Source of the DNA: Streptomyces kaniharaensis
Lineage (GTDB): Bacteria; Actinomycetota; Actinomycetes; Streptomycetales; Streptomycetaceae
DNA length: 64,000 nt
Direction of reading: 5' to 3'
Assembly: GCF_009569385.1 (NCBI RefSeq)
Contig: NZ_WBOF01000001.1
Span: forward strand, 3,358,001 to 3,422,000
Part shown: in pieces, positions 1-7,755 of the stretch
How the letters are laid out: each line of letters begins with the position of its first letter
Position numbering within the stretch: the stretch's first letter is position 1
The notes under the pieces: generated by a model
Databases searched by the model: none
The model's input: only the letters and a program-made list of their open reading frames with translations
What the model was told of the DNA's origin: nothing
Program-made: the position numbers and the translations under genes

Positions 1-339
1 CTGCTGCGCGCAGGCCTTGGCGCCCTCGGCGGTGTTGTGCTCGTTGCAGGTGAGCACCCGCAGCCGGCGCCCGTTTAATCCGCCCTTGAGGTTGATGTCC
101 CGGCCGATCGCCTCGGCGAGCGCGGTCATTCCGGGCCGGTCGGCCGAGCCGGTGCCGGCCGGGGCCCAGGTCATCACGGTGAGGTCGTCGGCGCCGGTGG
201 AGGCGTCGGCCGCTCCGCCGCACGCGGAGGCCGAGAGGAGGGCGGGGAGCAGGGCCGCGGCGCAGACGGCCGCGGCGATCGGGCGGCGGCGCCGCCCGAC
301 CTGGTGCTGAGGCTGGAACGAGCCCCTTCGGCTGGTCAT
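1..339 (-). CDS. ABC transporter substrate-binding lipoprotein (N-terminal part, cut by window edge)
   Basis: The first 113 codons of a substrate-binding protein that continues past the left edge. It starts at ATG 337-339, with the purine-rich AGGGAGGA just upstream as ribosome site. Residues 16-40 give an Arg-rich n-region, an Ala/Leu core and a lipobox-like LSASAC, so Cys40 is the probable lipidated residue and the protein should be anchored outside the membrane. The mature start (LTVMTWAPAG, then NGRRLRVLTCNEHN) resembles the branched-chain amino-acid/amide receptor class of periplasmic binding proteins; that family call is inference from a fragment. Codon 88 (bases 76-78) is TTA, a rare codon in Streptomyces read by the bldA tRNA, so translation may be developmentally limited. 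Confidence 0.75.
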   Translation of the reverse strand, partial: MTSRRGSFQPQHQVGRRRRPIAAAVCAAALLPALLSASACGGAADASTGADDLTVMTWAPAGTGSADRPGMTALAEAIGRDINLKGGLNGRRLRVLTCNEHNTAEGAKACAQQ

Positions 340-584
340 CGGTCCTCCCTCTCTGGGCGCCCTTCGGCGCACCGGACCCAGCCAAGCCCGGGCGCCACAA
401 GCCGAGAGGGCCGAAATGCGAATGGTCGGGAAACGGGTGCCGAACTCCCGGTGGGTACGCGTGTAGACGGCGAGTGGAGTACGAACAGCCGGGGAACGTA
501 CGATCGTTCTCCATGTCGGCCACCACAGATTCTTCGCACCGGTCCGCCCGAACCCCTTCTCGTCCGGGCCACCGCTCCAGCACC

Positions 585-1028
585 ATGGGCGGCATGCCGC
601 TCAACGACCTGCCCTGGTGGCGCTGGCGAGCCCGACTGCGCTCGGCGCTCCACATGCTGTCCGACCCCGGCTTCCAGCAGGAGACCTGGCTCTCCGGCCG
701 GGAGGGGTACGGAGACGTGACCGACGCCGTCTACCGGCTGGTCGAGGACACCTGGCTGGACCGCTGGTCGGCCGAGAAGTACGTGGGCACGATCTTCCGC
801 GACTCGGCCGAGGCCGCGCTGGTGGACGTCGCCGTGCTGCGGGTGGTCAGCCTGCTGCACGAGGTCGGCGCGGACGCCCCGGCCTCCGCGTACCTCGGCC
901 ACCCCGGCTGGCCGGAGGCCGTCCGGGCCGCCCGCGAGGCCCACGTCGCGCTGGCGGTGAGCGACGGCGACGACCCGGACGCCGCGCCCAGGTCACTGGA
1001 CGTGCTGCGCATCCTCACCTCCGTCTGA
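585..1028 (+). CDS. Conserved hypothetical protein (SCO4402-type family)
   Basis: A 147-residue soluble protein beginning MGGMPLNDLPWWRWR. It is rich in Trp, Asp and Glu and predicted all-helical, with no signal peptide or membrane segment. I recognise it as a short actinobacterial family that NCBI names after S. coelicolor SCO4402; no biochemical function is known to me. The frame is open upstream to 474 with another ATG at 513. I chose 585 because the conserved block starts there, but there is no strong ribosome site and 594 is also possible. It lies 124 bp upstream of purU on the same strand, so it may share transcription with it. Confidence 0.7.
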   Translation: MGGMPLNDLPWWRWRARLRSALHMLSDPGFQQETWLSGREGYGDVTDAVYRLVEDTWLDRWSAEKYVGTIFRDSAEAALVDVAVLRVVSLLHEVGADAPASAYLGHPGWPEAVRAAREAHVALAVSDGDDPDAAPRSLDVLRILTSV

Positions 1029-1152
1029 GCCCCGGGGCGTCCCCGTCGTGAGCGCCGCCGTCCCGCAGTGCGGGCACCGGGGCGGCGGGTGTCCAGGATG
1101 TGACACGCTGGACCATTCACGAACGCGCGATGACAGGACGGGATACCCACTC

Positions 1153-2019
1153 GTGGAGCAGCAGTCGGCCAGTGCCCAGTACGTTCTCACGCTGTCCTGC
1201 CCCGACAAGCAGGGCATCGTCCACGCCGTGTCCAGCTACCTCTTCATGACCGGCTGCAACATCATCGACAGCCAGCAGTTCGGGGACGCCGACAGTGGTC
1301 TGTTCTTCATGCGGGTGCACTTCTCCGCCGCCGAGCCGGTGAGCGCGGACAAGCTGCGGGCCAGCTTCGCCGCGATCGGCGCCTCGTTCGGGATGGACTG
1401 GCAGATCCACCCGACCGAGGAGAAGATGCGGATCATCCTCATGGTCAGCAAGTTCGGGCACTGCCTGAACGATCTGCTGTTCCGCAGCCGGATCGGCGCG
1501 CTGCCGGTGGAGATCGCCGCGGTGGTCTCCAACCACACCGACTTCCAGGACCTCACCGAGGGCTACGGCATCCCCTTCCACCACATCCCGGTGACCAAGG
1601 ACACCAAGGCCGAGGCCGAGCGGCGGCTGCTGGACCTGGTGGCCGAGGAGAACGTCGAACTCGTCGTGCTGGCCCGCTACATGCAGGTGCTCTCGGACGA
1701 CCTGTGCAAGGCGCTGTCCGGCCGGGTGATCAACATCCACCACTCCTTCCTGCCGAGCTTCAAGGGCGCCAAGCCGTACCACCAGGCGCACGCGCGCGGC
1801 GTGAAGCTGATCGGCGCCACCGCGCACTACGTCACCGCGGACCTCGACGAGGGCCCGATCATCGAGCAGGAGGTGGCCCGGGTGACCCACGACACCACCC
1901 CGGACCAGCTGGTCGCGCTCGGCCGGGACGTCGAGTGCCAGGCGCTGGCCCGCGCGGTGAAGTGGCACAGCGAGCACCGGGTGCTGCTCAACGGCAGCCG
2001 GACGGTCGTCTTCGCCTGA
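1153..2019 (+). CDS. purU: Formyltetrahydrofolate deformylase PurU
   Basis: Hydrolyses 10-formyl-tetrahydrofolate to formate and tetrahydrofolate, balancing the one-carbon pool and supplying formate for purine synthesis; cytoplasmic. The 288 residues match the family length. An N-terminal ACT domain (about residues 8-85, LTLSCPDKQGIVHAVS) is followed by a formyltransferase-type catalytic domain (about 90-288) with the conserved blocks RILMVSKFGHCLNDLL, INIHHSFLPSFKGAKPYH and GATAHYVTADLDEGPIIEQ, which hold the Asn/His/Asp catalytic residues known from the PurN/PurU fold. GTG 1153 was chosen because the ACT domain begins 8 residues later; upstream in-frame codons have no homology. The gene is convergent with the anti-sigma gene. 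Confidence 0.95.
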   Translation: MEQQSASAQYVLTLSCPDKQGIVHAVSSYLFMTGCNIIDSQQFGDADSGLFFMRVHFSAAEPVSADKLRASFAAIGASFGMDWQIHPTEEKMRIILMVSKFGHCLNDLLFRSRIGALPVEIAAVVSNHTDFQDLTEGYGIPFHHIPVTKDTKAEAERRLLDLVAEENVELVVLARYMQVLSDDLCKALSGRVINIHHSFLPSFKGAKPYHQAHARGVKLIGATAHYVTADLDEGPIIEQEVARVTHDTTPDQLVALGRDVECQALARAVKWHSEHRVLLNGSRTVVFA

Positions 2020-2043
2020 GGCTTCACGGCCCTGGTTCCGGGA

Positions 2044-2091
2044 CCTCGGTTCTGCGGTCTCGGTTCTGGGGCCTCGGTTCTGCGGCCTCGG
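2044..2091. repeat. 14-bp tandem repeat, about 3.4 copies
   Basis: Unit CCTCGGTTCTGCGG at 2044-2057, with further copies at 2058-2071 (two changes), 2072-2085 and a partial at 2086-2091. It fills most of the 88-bp gap between the convergent purU and anti-sigma genes. No hairpin with a T-run is visible here. Confidence 0.8.
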
Positions 2092-2107
2092 CCGTGTGGA
2101 CGACGCC

Positions 2108-3307
2108 TTACGGCCGGGACAGCAGCGGCAGCGCGTGCAGCACCTCGCGGATCGCGGCCCGGTCGCCGTGCTCGCCGACCGGCAGCCGGTCCGGGTCGCG
2201 ATGCGCTGCGGCCAGCTGGCAGAACTCCAGTCCGTCCAGCACCATCGAGGCCACCGGCTCTCCGCCCGGAGGGCCGTCGTCCTCGGGCCCGTCCAGGGGG
2301 ATCAGCCACTCGCCGGCCGCCGGACCGTCGATCACCAGCCGCAGCCGCCGGCCCGGTCGCCCGTCCGCGGGCGGTGCCGCGGGCGCCCCGGTCGGCGCCG
2401 CGGCGGGACGGTCCGCCCGGGCGGACCGCCGGCCGGCCAGGATCTGCGGGAGTATCCGGACCGCCACGTCCACCATCTGCCGCAGGTGCTGGGGCGCGGG
2501 CGGGTCGTACGGGTAGGCGACAGCGCGGGCCACGTCCTCGCCGTGCACGTAGCACTCGAAGGCGCGGTCCAGGAAGGCGTCGCGCAGCGGGACGGTGGCG
2601 AAGCCGTAGTCGACCGGGGTGCTGCCCTGCGGGTCCAGCGCGGCGGCGGCCCGGACGAGCTCCTGGGTCTGCCGCCGCCAGCGGGCGCGCACCGACTGCG
2701 GTGCCCGGCCGGCCTGGTCGGCGGCGAGCCGGGCGGTGCGCCCGGCGATCCCGGCGAACCGGCCGCCCTGCCGCGGCACCGGGTCTTCCGACACCGGGCC
2801 GGTCAGGACAGGGCCGGTCAGTACCGGGCCGGTTGGCACAGGATCGGTTGGCACCGGATCGGGCAGGCCGAGGGCGAGCGCCAGATAGCCGTCCACGGCG
2901 GCGAGATGGCACAGCACCTCGGCCGGGCGCAGGTACTCGGTGCCGCCGTGCCACGGGAGTTCGGCGACCTCCTGCCACTCCTCCGGGCCGAGGTCGCACA
3001 GCAGCGCGTCGAGCTTGGCGGTCTCCGCGGTGTACGGCAAGCCCCAGGCGGGGACGGCCAGTTCGGCCGGGCGGCGGGCGAGGCACCAGTCGAGCACCTG
3101 CTGGCGCAGCGAGCCGGGCTGGTCGAGCGGTTCGTCGACGGCGAGCCAGCCGGCCGCCTCGCGCAGCCGGGCGGCCTCCTCGGCGCACGCCGGGCAGGCG
3201 CGCAGGTGCTGTTCCAGACCGTCGGCCTCGGCGCGCGGGCAGGCGCCGAGGGCCCAGGCGCCGAGCAGCGAGCGCAGGGCGTCGTGCTGCTCCTCGGTGG
3301 TCGTCAC
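2108..3307 (-). CDS. Anti-sigma factor: zinc-finger domain fused to a maleylpyruvate isomerase-like (DinB-fold) domain
   Basis: A 399-residue soluble protein. Residues about 10-60 carry the zinc-binding anti-sigma signature HLRACPAC (His-x3-Cys-x2-Cys), as in ZAS anti-sigma factors. The rest resembles the actinobacterial mycothiol-dependent maleylpyruvate isomerase family: CHLAAVDGYLALAL and, further on, FECYVHGEDVARAVA are its hallmark segments. Between them is a low-complexity linker of D/G-P-V-P/L-T pentapeptides encoded by a 15-bp repeat. GTG 3307 overlaps the sigma factor stop by 4 bp (GTGA), indicating translational coupling and a cognate pair. No transmembrane helix is seen, so sensing would be cytoplasmic. 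Anti-sigma activity is inferred from the motif and gene order; any catalytic activity is unknown. Confidence 0.8.
   Translation of the reverse strand: MTTTEEQHDALRSLLGAWALGACPRAEADGLEQHLRACPACAEEAARLREAAGWLAVDEPLDQPGSLRQQVLDWCLARRPAELAVPAWGLPYTAETAKLDALLCDLGPEEWQEVAELPWHGGTEYLRPAEVLCHLAAVDGYLALALGLPDPVPTDPVPTGPVLTGPVLTGPVSEDPVPRQGGRFAGIAGRTARLAADQAGRAPQSVRARWRRQTQELVRAAAALDPQGSTPVDYGFATVPLRDAFLDRAFECYVHGEDVARAVAYPYDPPAPQHLRQMVDVAVRILPQILAGRRSARADRPAAAPTGAPAAPPADGRPGRRLRLVIDGPAAGEWLIPLDGPEDDGPPGGEPVASMVLDGLEFCQLAAAHRDPDRLPVGEHGDRAAIREVLHALPLLSRP
2781..2870. repeat. 15-bp minisatellite inside the anti-sigma gene
   Basis: Six imperfect 15-bp units; the best are GGGCCGGTCAGGACA at 2796-2810, then 2811-2825, 2826-2840 and 2841-2855. 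The length is a multiple of three, so copy-number change would lengthen or shorten the Pro/Val/Thr linker without a frameshift. Confidence 0.8.
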
Positions 3308-3915
3308 GTCCCCCCGTCCCCGTTCCGGTACTCGTCGCCCGAGTTCGTCTCGCGCTGGTGGGCCCGCTCCTCGGCCAGTTCGGTGGCGAGCAGGTCCAGG
3401 CCGAGCCGCATCCGCTGCTTCGCGGCCTGCTCGCTGATGCCGAGCCGACGGGCCGTCTCCTGGTAGGTGCGGCCGTCGTAGTACGTCACCGCGATGGTCT
3501 CGTGCAGGCTCCGGGGCAGGGAGTCGACCACGTACTGCACGCGTGCGGCGGTGGCGACGTCGCGGATCTCGTCCTCGGCGAGCGGGTCCGGCGCGTGGGG
3601 TGCGGCGGCCCGGCGCAGGCGCAGCCGGTCGACGGCGTGGCGGTGGGTGAGCGCGCCGAGCCAGGAGCGCAGCGAGCCCTGCGCGGAGTCGAAGGCCTCG
3701 GGGTGCTCCCAGACCTGGGCGAAGATCTCCCGGGTGAGCCGGGCGGCCGCGGCCTGGTCGGCGAGGATGCGCGCGGCGAGACCGTGCACCATCGGCGCGA
3801 GCTGGTCGTAGAGTTCGCCGAGCGCGCTCTCCTCGCCGCTGGCGAGGCGCAGTTGGAGCTGTTCGTCCCAGCGCGGGGTGCTCCCGGGGCTGGCCGTCGT
3901 GCCGGGGGCGGCCAT
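3304..3915 (-). CDS. RNA polymerase ECF-type sigma factor
   Basis: A 203-residue group-4 (ECF) sigma factor. Sigma region 2 lies at about residues 25-95 (LYDQLAPMVHGLAARIL through HRHAVDRLRLRR) and region 4 at about 133-182 (SLPRSLHETIAVTYYDGRTY, then GISEQAAKQRMRLGL, the helix-turn-helix contacting the -35 element). Start ATG 3915 is preceded by AGGAGGG at good spacing. The stop overlaps the GTG of the anti-sigma gene, the usual layout of a sigma/anti-sigma operon. The inducing signal is unknown. A 534-bp gap separates it from a divergently transcribed HATPase gene. Confidence 0.93.
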   Translation of the reverse strand: MAAPGTTASPGSTPRWDEQLQLRLASGEESALGELYDQLAPMVHGLAARILADQAAAARLTREIFAQVWEHPEAFDSAQGSLRSWLGALTHRHAVDRLRLRRAAAPHAPDPLAEDEIRDVATAARVQYVVDSLPRSLHETIAVTYYDGRTYQETARRLGISEQAAKQRMRLGLDLLATELAEERAHQRETNSGDEYRNGDGGT

Positions 3916-4449
3916 CGGAAACCACCCTCCTGCCTGGGGGATCGCTGACTTACCCAACGGTATCTTGCGGTCCGTCAGCAGTGGGAGGATTCCGCGAAGA
4001 AGGGGGAGCGGAGCTTCGGTCCGTCGGCCCCGGTTCGACACATGGTGGGACGATCCGCTGGTGGGACGGTCCGTCGATGTCGTTGTTCGACGGCCGCTGG
4101 ACATATGTCGCACGGGTGGTTCGCGAGTGGCGGTCCGGGTGTCCGGGGTGTGCGGCGGTAGGTTCGCCACTGCCGGTCCGGGCGGGTCGGCTGCGGGTCG
4201 GCCCCGGGCCGGACGAGTGCCGGACGAGTGCCGGTGCGAGGCTCGCCAGAGTGAGCGGGACAGTATGCACTGCCCTGTCCCCCGATCGCTGGAATATGCC
4301 CGAAGCGCTTGCTGCGGTCCGTCCGCCCACCCATCCTGAGGCGTATTCGTCGCGGCCAGCACCGGGTGGGACGTCCGAGGGCCCGCCGGCCGGCCGATCC
4401 GGCCCGATCGGGACGATGGCCGAACTGCGAGTGCGGGTGGTGGAGAGCG
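3916..4449. other. Divergent intergenic region, no convincing gene
   Basis: It lies between the ECF sigma gene (minus) and the HATPase gene (plus). Open frames here have no recognisable domain and poor start context. It contains a 16-bp direct duplication (GGTGGGACGATCCGCT at 4044-4059 and a near copy at 4060-4075) and an 11-bp duplication (CCGGACGAGTG at 4209-4219 and 4220-4230). Promoters for both genes must lie here; I could not fix them. Confidence 0.6.
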
Positions 4450-4920
4450 GTGCAGGTTCTTCAGGTACAGCTGGCGGTGCAGGCGGATCCCGCCGAGGTC
4501 GGCCGGGCCCGGCGGTGGGTGCGCTCGCGGCTGCTGAACCACGGGGTGGACCCGGACGCGCCGATGGCCGAGACGGTGGTGCTGGTGGTCTCCGAGCTGG
4601 TGACCAACGCCGTGGTGCACACCGGCTCTCCGGCCGTGCTGCGGCTCTGCCTGCCGCTGGACGGCGCCCCGGTGGGTGCGCCGGCCGGCCCGCTGCGGGT
4701 GGAGGTCGCGGACGCCAGCGAGGTGGCGCCGGCCCCGCGGCACGCCGGGGCGGACGCGGACGCCACCAACGGGCGGGGCCTGGAGCTGGTCGAGCTGCTC
4801 TGCGACCGCTGGGGCTGGTACCCGGACGGCTCGGGCAAGCGGGTCTGGTGCGAAATCGGCACGGATGCCCCGCCGGTGGACCCGCTGGAGAGCGCGGACT
4901 GGGCGGCCCTCGCGCCGTAG
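4450..4920 (+). CDS. ATP-binding protein of the anti-sigma/serine kinase (HATPase_c) type
   Basis: A 156-residue single-domain GHKL ATPase resembling RsbW/SpoIIAB-like proteins, which are abundant in Streptomyces. The N-box is SELVTNAVVHTG (about residues 50-61) and the glycine-rich G-region is ATNGRGLELVELLCDRWGW (about 105-123). GTG 4450 was chosen because it follows GGTGGAGAG and the helix before the N-box starts close by; the open frame reaches upstream to 4309 without homology. Members either phosphorylate anti-sigma antagonists or bind partners; which applies here cannot be told. A link to the divergent ECF sigma factor is only positional. Confidence 0.85.
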   Translation: MQVLQVQLAVQADPAEVGRARRWVRSRLLNHGVDPDAPMAETVVLVVSELVTNAVVHTGSPAVLRLCLPLDGAPVGAPAGPLRVEVADASEVAPAPRHAGADADATNGRGLELVELLCDRWGWYPDGSGKRVWCEIGTDAPPVDPLESADWAALAP

Positions 4921-5308
4921 CTCCGCCGGTCGGGCCGCCGCTCGGCGATCATCGGGCCGAAACCTGACGCAACCATTCCGAATTTCCGACAACCCAATTG
5001 ACGTGACGTATCCGGCTGATCACGCTTGGGTGCAGCTTTCCGTCGCGAGGGGACGCCGAGGGGCACCCGAACGCCGCCGCGGTGCTGCTGTCCAGGGGGA
5101 TCATGCCAGCAGGGGGGCCGCGGACCGCCGGTCGTGGGCCGTTCCTCGGCGAGTGCGGAGGGCGAGCGCGGGTTCAGGGCCCGTGCGTCGCGATTGGATG
5201 GCGGCCCGCCGTGCCGCGCTCGGGATGCGTACGGCCTGCCGCCATCCAATTCGCCGTTCCGGAGGATCACTTTCCGGCCACCCGGCCGGGGCACACCCGG
5301 AAGACTTC
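4921..5308. other. Convergent intergenic region with a long inverted repeat
   Basis: A 388-bp gap with no supported gene between the HATPase gene and the glxA-type gene. Its main feature is a perfect 13-bp inverted repeat, ATTGGATGGCGGC at 5193-5205 and its complement at 5238-5250, separated by 32 bp. No T-run follows on either strand. Confidence 0.7.
5193..5250. repeat. 13-bp perfect inverted repeat with 32-bp spacer
   Basis: Left arm 5193-5205, right arm 5238-5250, both perfect. It could be a factor-independent terminator serving the two convergent genes, though the loop is long and no T-tract is present, or a protein-binding site. Confidence 0.7.
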
Positions 5309-6274
5309 TCAGGAAACCGCCCGGAAGGTCCGCCGGTAGGCGCTCGGTGCCACGTCGAGCCGCCCGCGCAGCTGGAGCCGGAGCGAGGCCGCGGTGCCGA
5401 ACCCGGACTCCCGGGCGACCTGGTCGACGGTCAGATCGGTGCGCTCCAGCAACTGGCGGGCCCGCTCGGTGCGTTGGACGGTCAGCCACTGGCCCGGGCT
5501 GCTGCCGGTCTCCTCGCGGAACCGCCGGGTGAACGTCCGCACGCTCATCCCCGCCCGGTCGGCGAGCCGGCGCAGCGCGAGCGGCTCGTCCAGGTGCTCC
5601 AGCGCCCAGGCGCGCACCGCCGCGGTGCCGCCGCCGGTCTCCACCGGGCTCGGCGCCTCCACGTACTGCTTCTGGCCGCCCTCGCGCCACGGCGGGACGA
5701 GGCAGTTGCGGGCCACCGCGTTGGCCACCGCGCTGCCGTGGTCGCGGCGGACCACGTGCAGGCACAGGTCGACCCCGGCGGCCACGCCGCCGGAGGTGAG
5801 GACGTCGCCGTCGTCGGTGTAGAGCACGTCCGGATCGAGCAGGACCTTCGGGAACAGCTCGGCGAAGCGCTCGGTGTAGCGCCAGTGCGTGGTGGCCGGG
5901 CGGCCGTCCAGCAGGCCGGCGGCGGCCAGCAGGAACGAGCCGGTGCAGATCGACAGCAGCCGGGTGCCGGGCCGGATCCGGGCCAGCGCGGCGGCCAGTT
6001 CGGGGGTGAACGCGGCGTCGACGGCGGCCGGGCTGGAGTCCGCGGAGGCCGGGATCACCACCGTGTCGGCCCGCGCCAGGAGTTCGGGGCCGTGGTCGAC
6101 GGCCACCCTGAAGTCGGCGCTGGTGGCGACCGGCCCGCCGTCCAGCGTGCAGGTGGCGACCTCGTAGAGCGGCCCGCCGTCCGGATCCTTCGCGCCGCCG
6201 AAGATGCGGGCGGGGATGCCCAGTTCGAAGGCGATCACCCCGTCCAGGGCCAGGACCGCGACCAGGTGCGTCAT
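5309..6274 (-). CDS. GlxA-family transcriptional regulator (DJ-1/PfpI domain plus AraC helix-turn-helix)
   Basis: A 321-residue regulator. Residues 1 to about 165 form a DJ-1/PfpI-like domain that retains the nucleophile-elbow segment SICTGSFLLAAAGLLDGR. Residues about 215-315 form an AraC/XylS DNA-binding domain with both helix-turn-helix units (LALRRLADRAGMSVRTFTRR and LTVDQVARESGFGTAASLR). ATG 6274 has GGAGGGGAG upstream. It is divergent from an MFS transporter gene 121 bp away, a common arrangement in which the regulator controls the transporter; an imperfect palindrome sits between them. The ligand is unknown. Confidence 0.92.
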   Translation of the reverse strand: MTHLVAVLALDGVIAFELGIPARIFGGAKDPDGGPLYEVATCTLDGGPVATSADFRVAVDHGPELLARADTVVIPASADSSPAAVDAAFTPELAAALARIRPGTRLLSICTGSFLLAAAGLLDGRPATTHWRYTERFAELFPKVLLDPDVLYTDDGDVLTSGGVAAGVDLCLHVVRRDHGSAVANAVARNCLVPPWREGGQKQYVEAPSPVETGGGTAAVRAWALEHLDEPLALRRLADRAGMSVRTFTRRFREETGSSPGQWLTVQRTERARQLLERTDLTVDQVARESGFGTAASLRLQLRGRLDVAPSAYRRTFRAVS

Positions 6275-6337
6275 GCTGCTCTCCCCTCCGGTGTGCCGAT
6301 CCGGGCCAGCGTACGCCCGGCCGTGGCCCGATTCTTG

Positions 6338-6353
6338 TGAAAGCTGGCATTCA
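6338..6353. promoter_or_regulatory. Imperfect palindrome in the glxA-type/MFS divergent promoter region
   Basis: TGAAAGCTGGCATTCA, with 6 of 8 positions symmetric, lies midway between the divergent starts at 6274 and 6396. It is a candidate operator for the adjacent regulator, by position only. Confidence 0.3.
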
Positions 6354-6395
6354 GGCCACTCGTCGTGGCCCGGCCGGACCGCGACACTCGACCGC

Positions 6396-7733
6396 GTGAC
6401 CGAACGCAACGTCCTCGCCCCCACGCCCGTCGATGAAGCCGCAGCTGTCGATGCGACGCCTGACGCCCGACCCGGCCGGCCCCGGGTGCACTACGCCTGG
6501 GTGGTCGCCGGCGTCTCCCTGCTGGTGCTGCTCGGCTCGGCCGGCTTCCGCTCCACGCCCAGCCTGATGATGGACGCCCTGCACAACGAGTTCGGCTGGT
6601 CGCTCGGGACGATCTCCAGCGCCACCTCCGTCAACCTCACCCTCTACGGCCTCACCGCCCCCTTCGCCGCCGCCCTGATGGACCGCTTCGGCGTCCGCCT
6701 GGTCGTGGTCTGCGCGCTGCTCACCATCTCGGTCGGCTCCGGGCTCACCATGCTGATGCGCGAGCCCTGGCAACTGGTGCTCTGCTGGGGCGTGTTGGTG
6801 GGCCTCGGGAGCGGCTCGATGGCGGGCGCCTTCGCCACCACCATCACCGGCCGCTGGTTCCGGGCCCGCCAGGGCCTGGTCACCGGCGTGCTGACGGCCG
6901 CGGGGGCGGCGGGAAACCTGATCTTCCTGCCGGTCGGCGCCTGGCTGGTCGAACAGCACGGCTGGCGCTCGGCGGTGGTCGTGGTCTCGCTCGCGGCCAG
7001 CGCGGTCGCCGTCCCGGTCCTGCTGCTGATGCGCGAGCGGCCCGCGGACATCGGCCTCCTTCCGTACGGCGCGACCGAGGAGCCTCCCTCCGTGCCCGCC
7101 GGCGGCCGGGCGGTGGCCCGCTCGCTGCGGGTGCTCCGGGACGCCGCCCGCACCCGGGCGTTCTGGCTGCTGGCTGGCTCCTTCGCGATCTGCGGTGCCA
7201 CCACGGCGGGCCTGGTCGGCACCCACTTCATCCCGGCCGCCCACGACCACGGCATGCCGGTCACCACCGCGGCGAGCCTGCTCGCCCTGATCGGCGTCTT
7301 CGACGTGGCAGGCACCATCGCGAGCGGCTGGCTCACCGACCGCGTCGACTCCCGGCTCCTGCTGGTCGTCTACTACGCACTCCGCGGACTCTCCCTGGTC
7401 CTGCTGCCGCAGCTGCTCGCCGGCTCGCTGCAACCGCCGATCCTGGCCTTCGTCGTCTTCTACGGCCTGGACTGGGTGGCCACCGTGCCGCCGACCGTCG
7501 CGCTGTGCCGCCGGCACTTCGGCGAGGACGCGCCGATCGTCTTCGGCTGGACGCTGGCCGCGCACCAGATCGGCGCGGCCGCCGTGGCCGGGCTGGCCGG
7601 CCTCGCCCGGGACGCCCTCGGTGACTACGACCTCACCTGGTACGGCGCCGGCGCGCTCTGCGTGGTGGCCGTCGGCCTCTGCCTGGCACTGCGCACCGTC
7701 CGCGGGGACCGGGCGGCCGTGGCGTTGTCGTAA
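6396..7733 (+). CDS. MFS transporter (oxalate/formate antiporter-like 12-helix permease)
   Basis: A 445-residue integral membrane protein with about 12 hydrophobic helices, starting at YAWVVAGVSLLVLLGSAGF (about residue 30). The inter-helix segment AALMDRFGVRLVVV matches the MFS loop 2-3 motif, and the GAAGNLIFLPVGAWLVEQHGWR region resembles monocarboxylate or OxlT-like MFS members. GTG 6396 was chosen because the longer frame to 6204 runs back over the glxA-type gene. There is no ribosome site, but a -10-like GACACT lies 7 bp before the GTG, consistent with leaderless translation. Substrate is unknown; control by the divergent GlxA-type regulator is likely. Confidence 0.88.
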   Translation: MTERNVLAPTPVDEAAAVDATPDARPGRPRVHYAWVVAGVSLLVLLGSAGFRSTPSLMMDALHNEFGWSLGTISSATSVNLTLYGLTAPFAAALMDRFGVRLVVVCALLTISVGSGLTMLMREPWQLVLCWGVLVGLGSGSMAGAFATTITGRWFRARQGLVTGVLTAAGAAGNLIFLPVGAWLVEQHGWRSAVVVVSLAASAVAVPVLLLMRERPADIGLLPYGATEEPPSVPAGGRAVARSLRVLRDAARTRAFWLLAGSFAICGATTAGLVGTHFIPAAHDHGMPVTTAASLLALIGVFDVAGTIASGWLTDRVDSRLLLVVYYALRGLSLVLLPQLLAGSLQPPILAFVVFYGLDWVATVPPTVALCRRHFGEDAPIVFGWTLAAHQIGAAAVAGLAGLARDALGDYDLTWYGAGALCVVAVGLCLALRTVRGDRAAVALS

Positions 7734-7755
7734 TGGGCGACTAGGCTCTGCGCCT

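Noticed and set aside
3878-4339. Plus-strand open frames in the ECF/HATPase intergenic region
   Set aside because: No ribosome site, no recognisable domain, and the product composition looks like random GC-rich translation.
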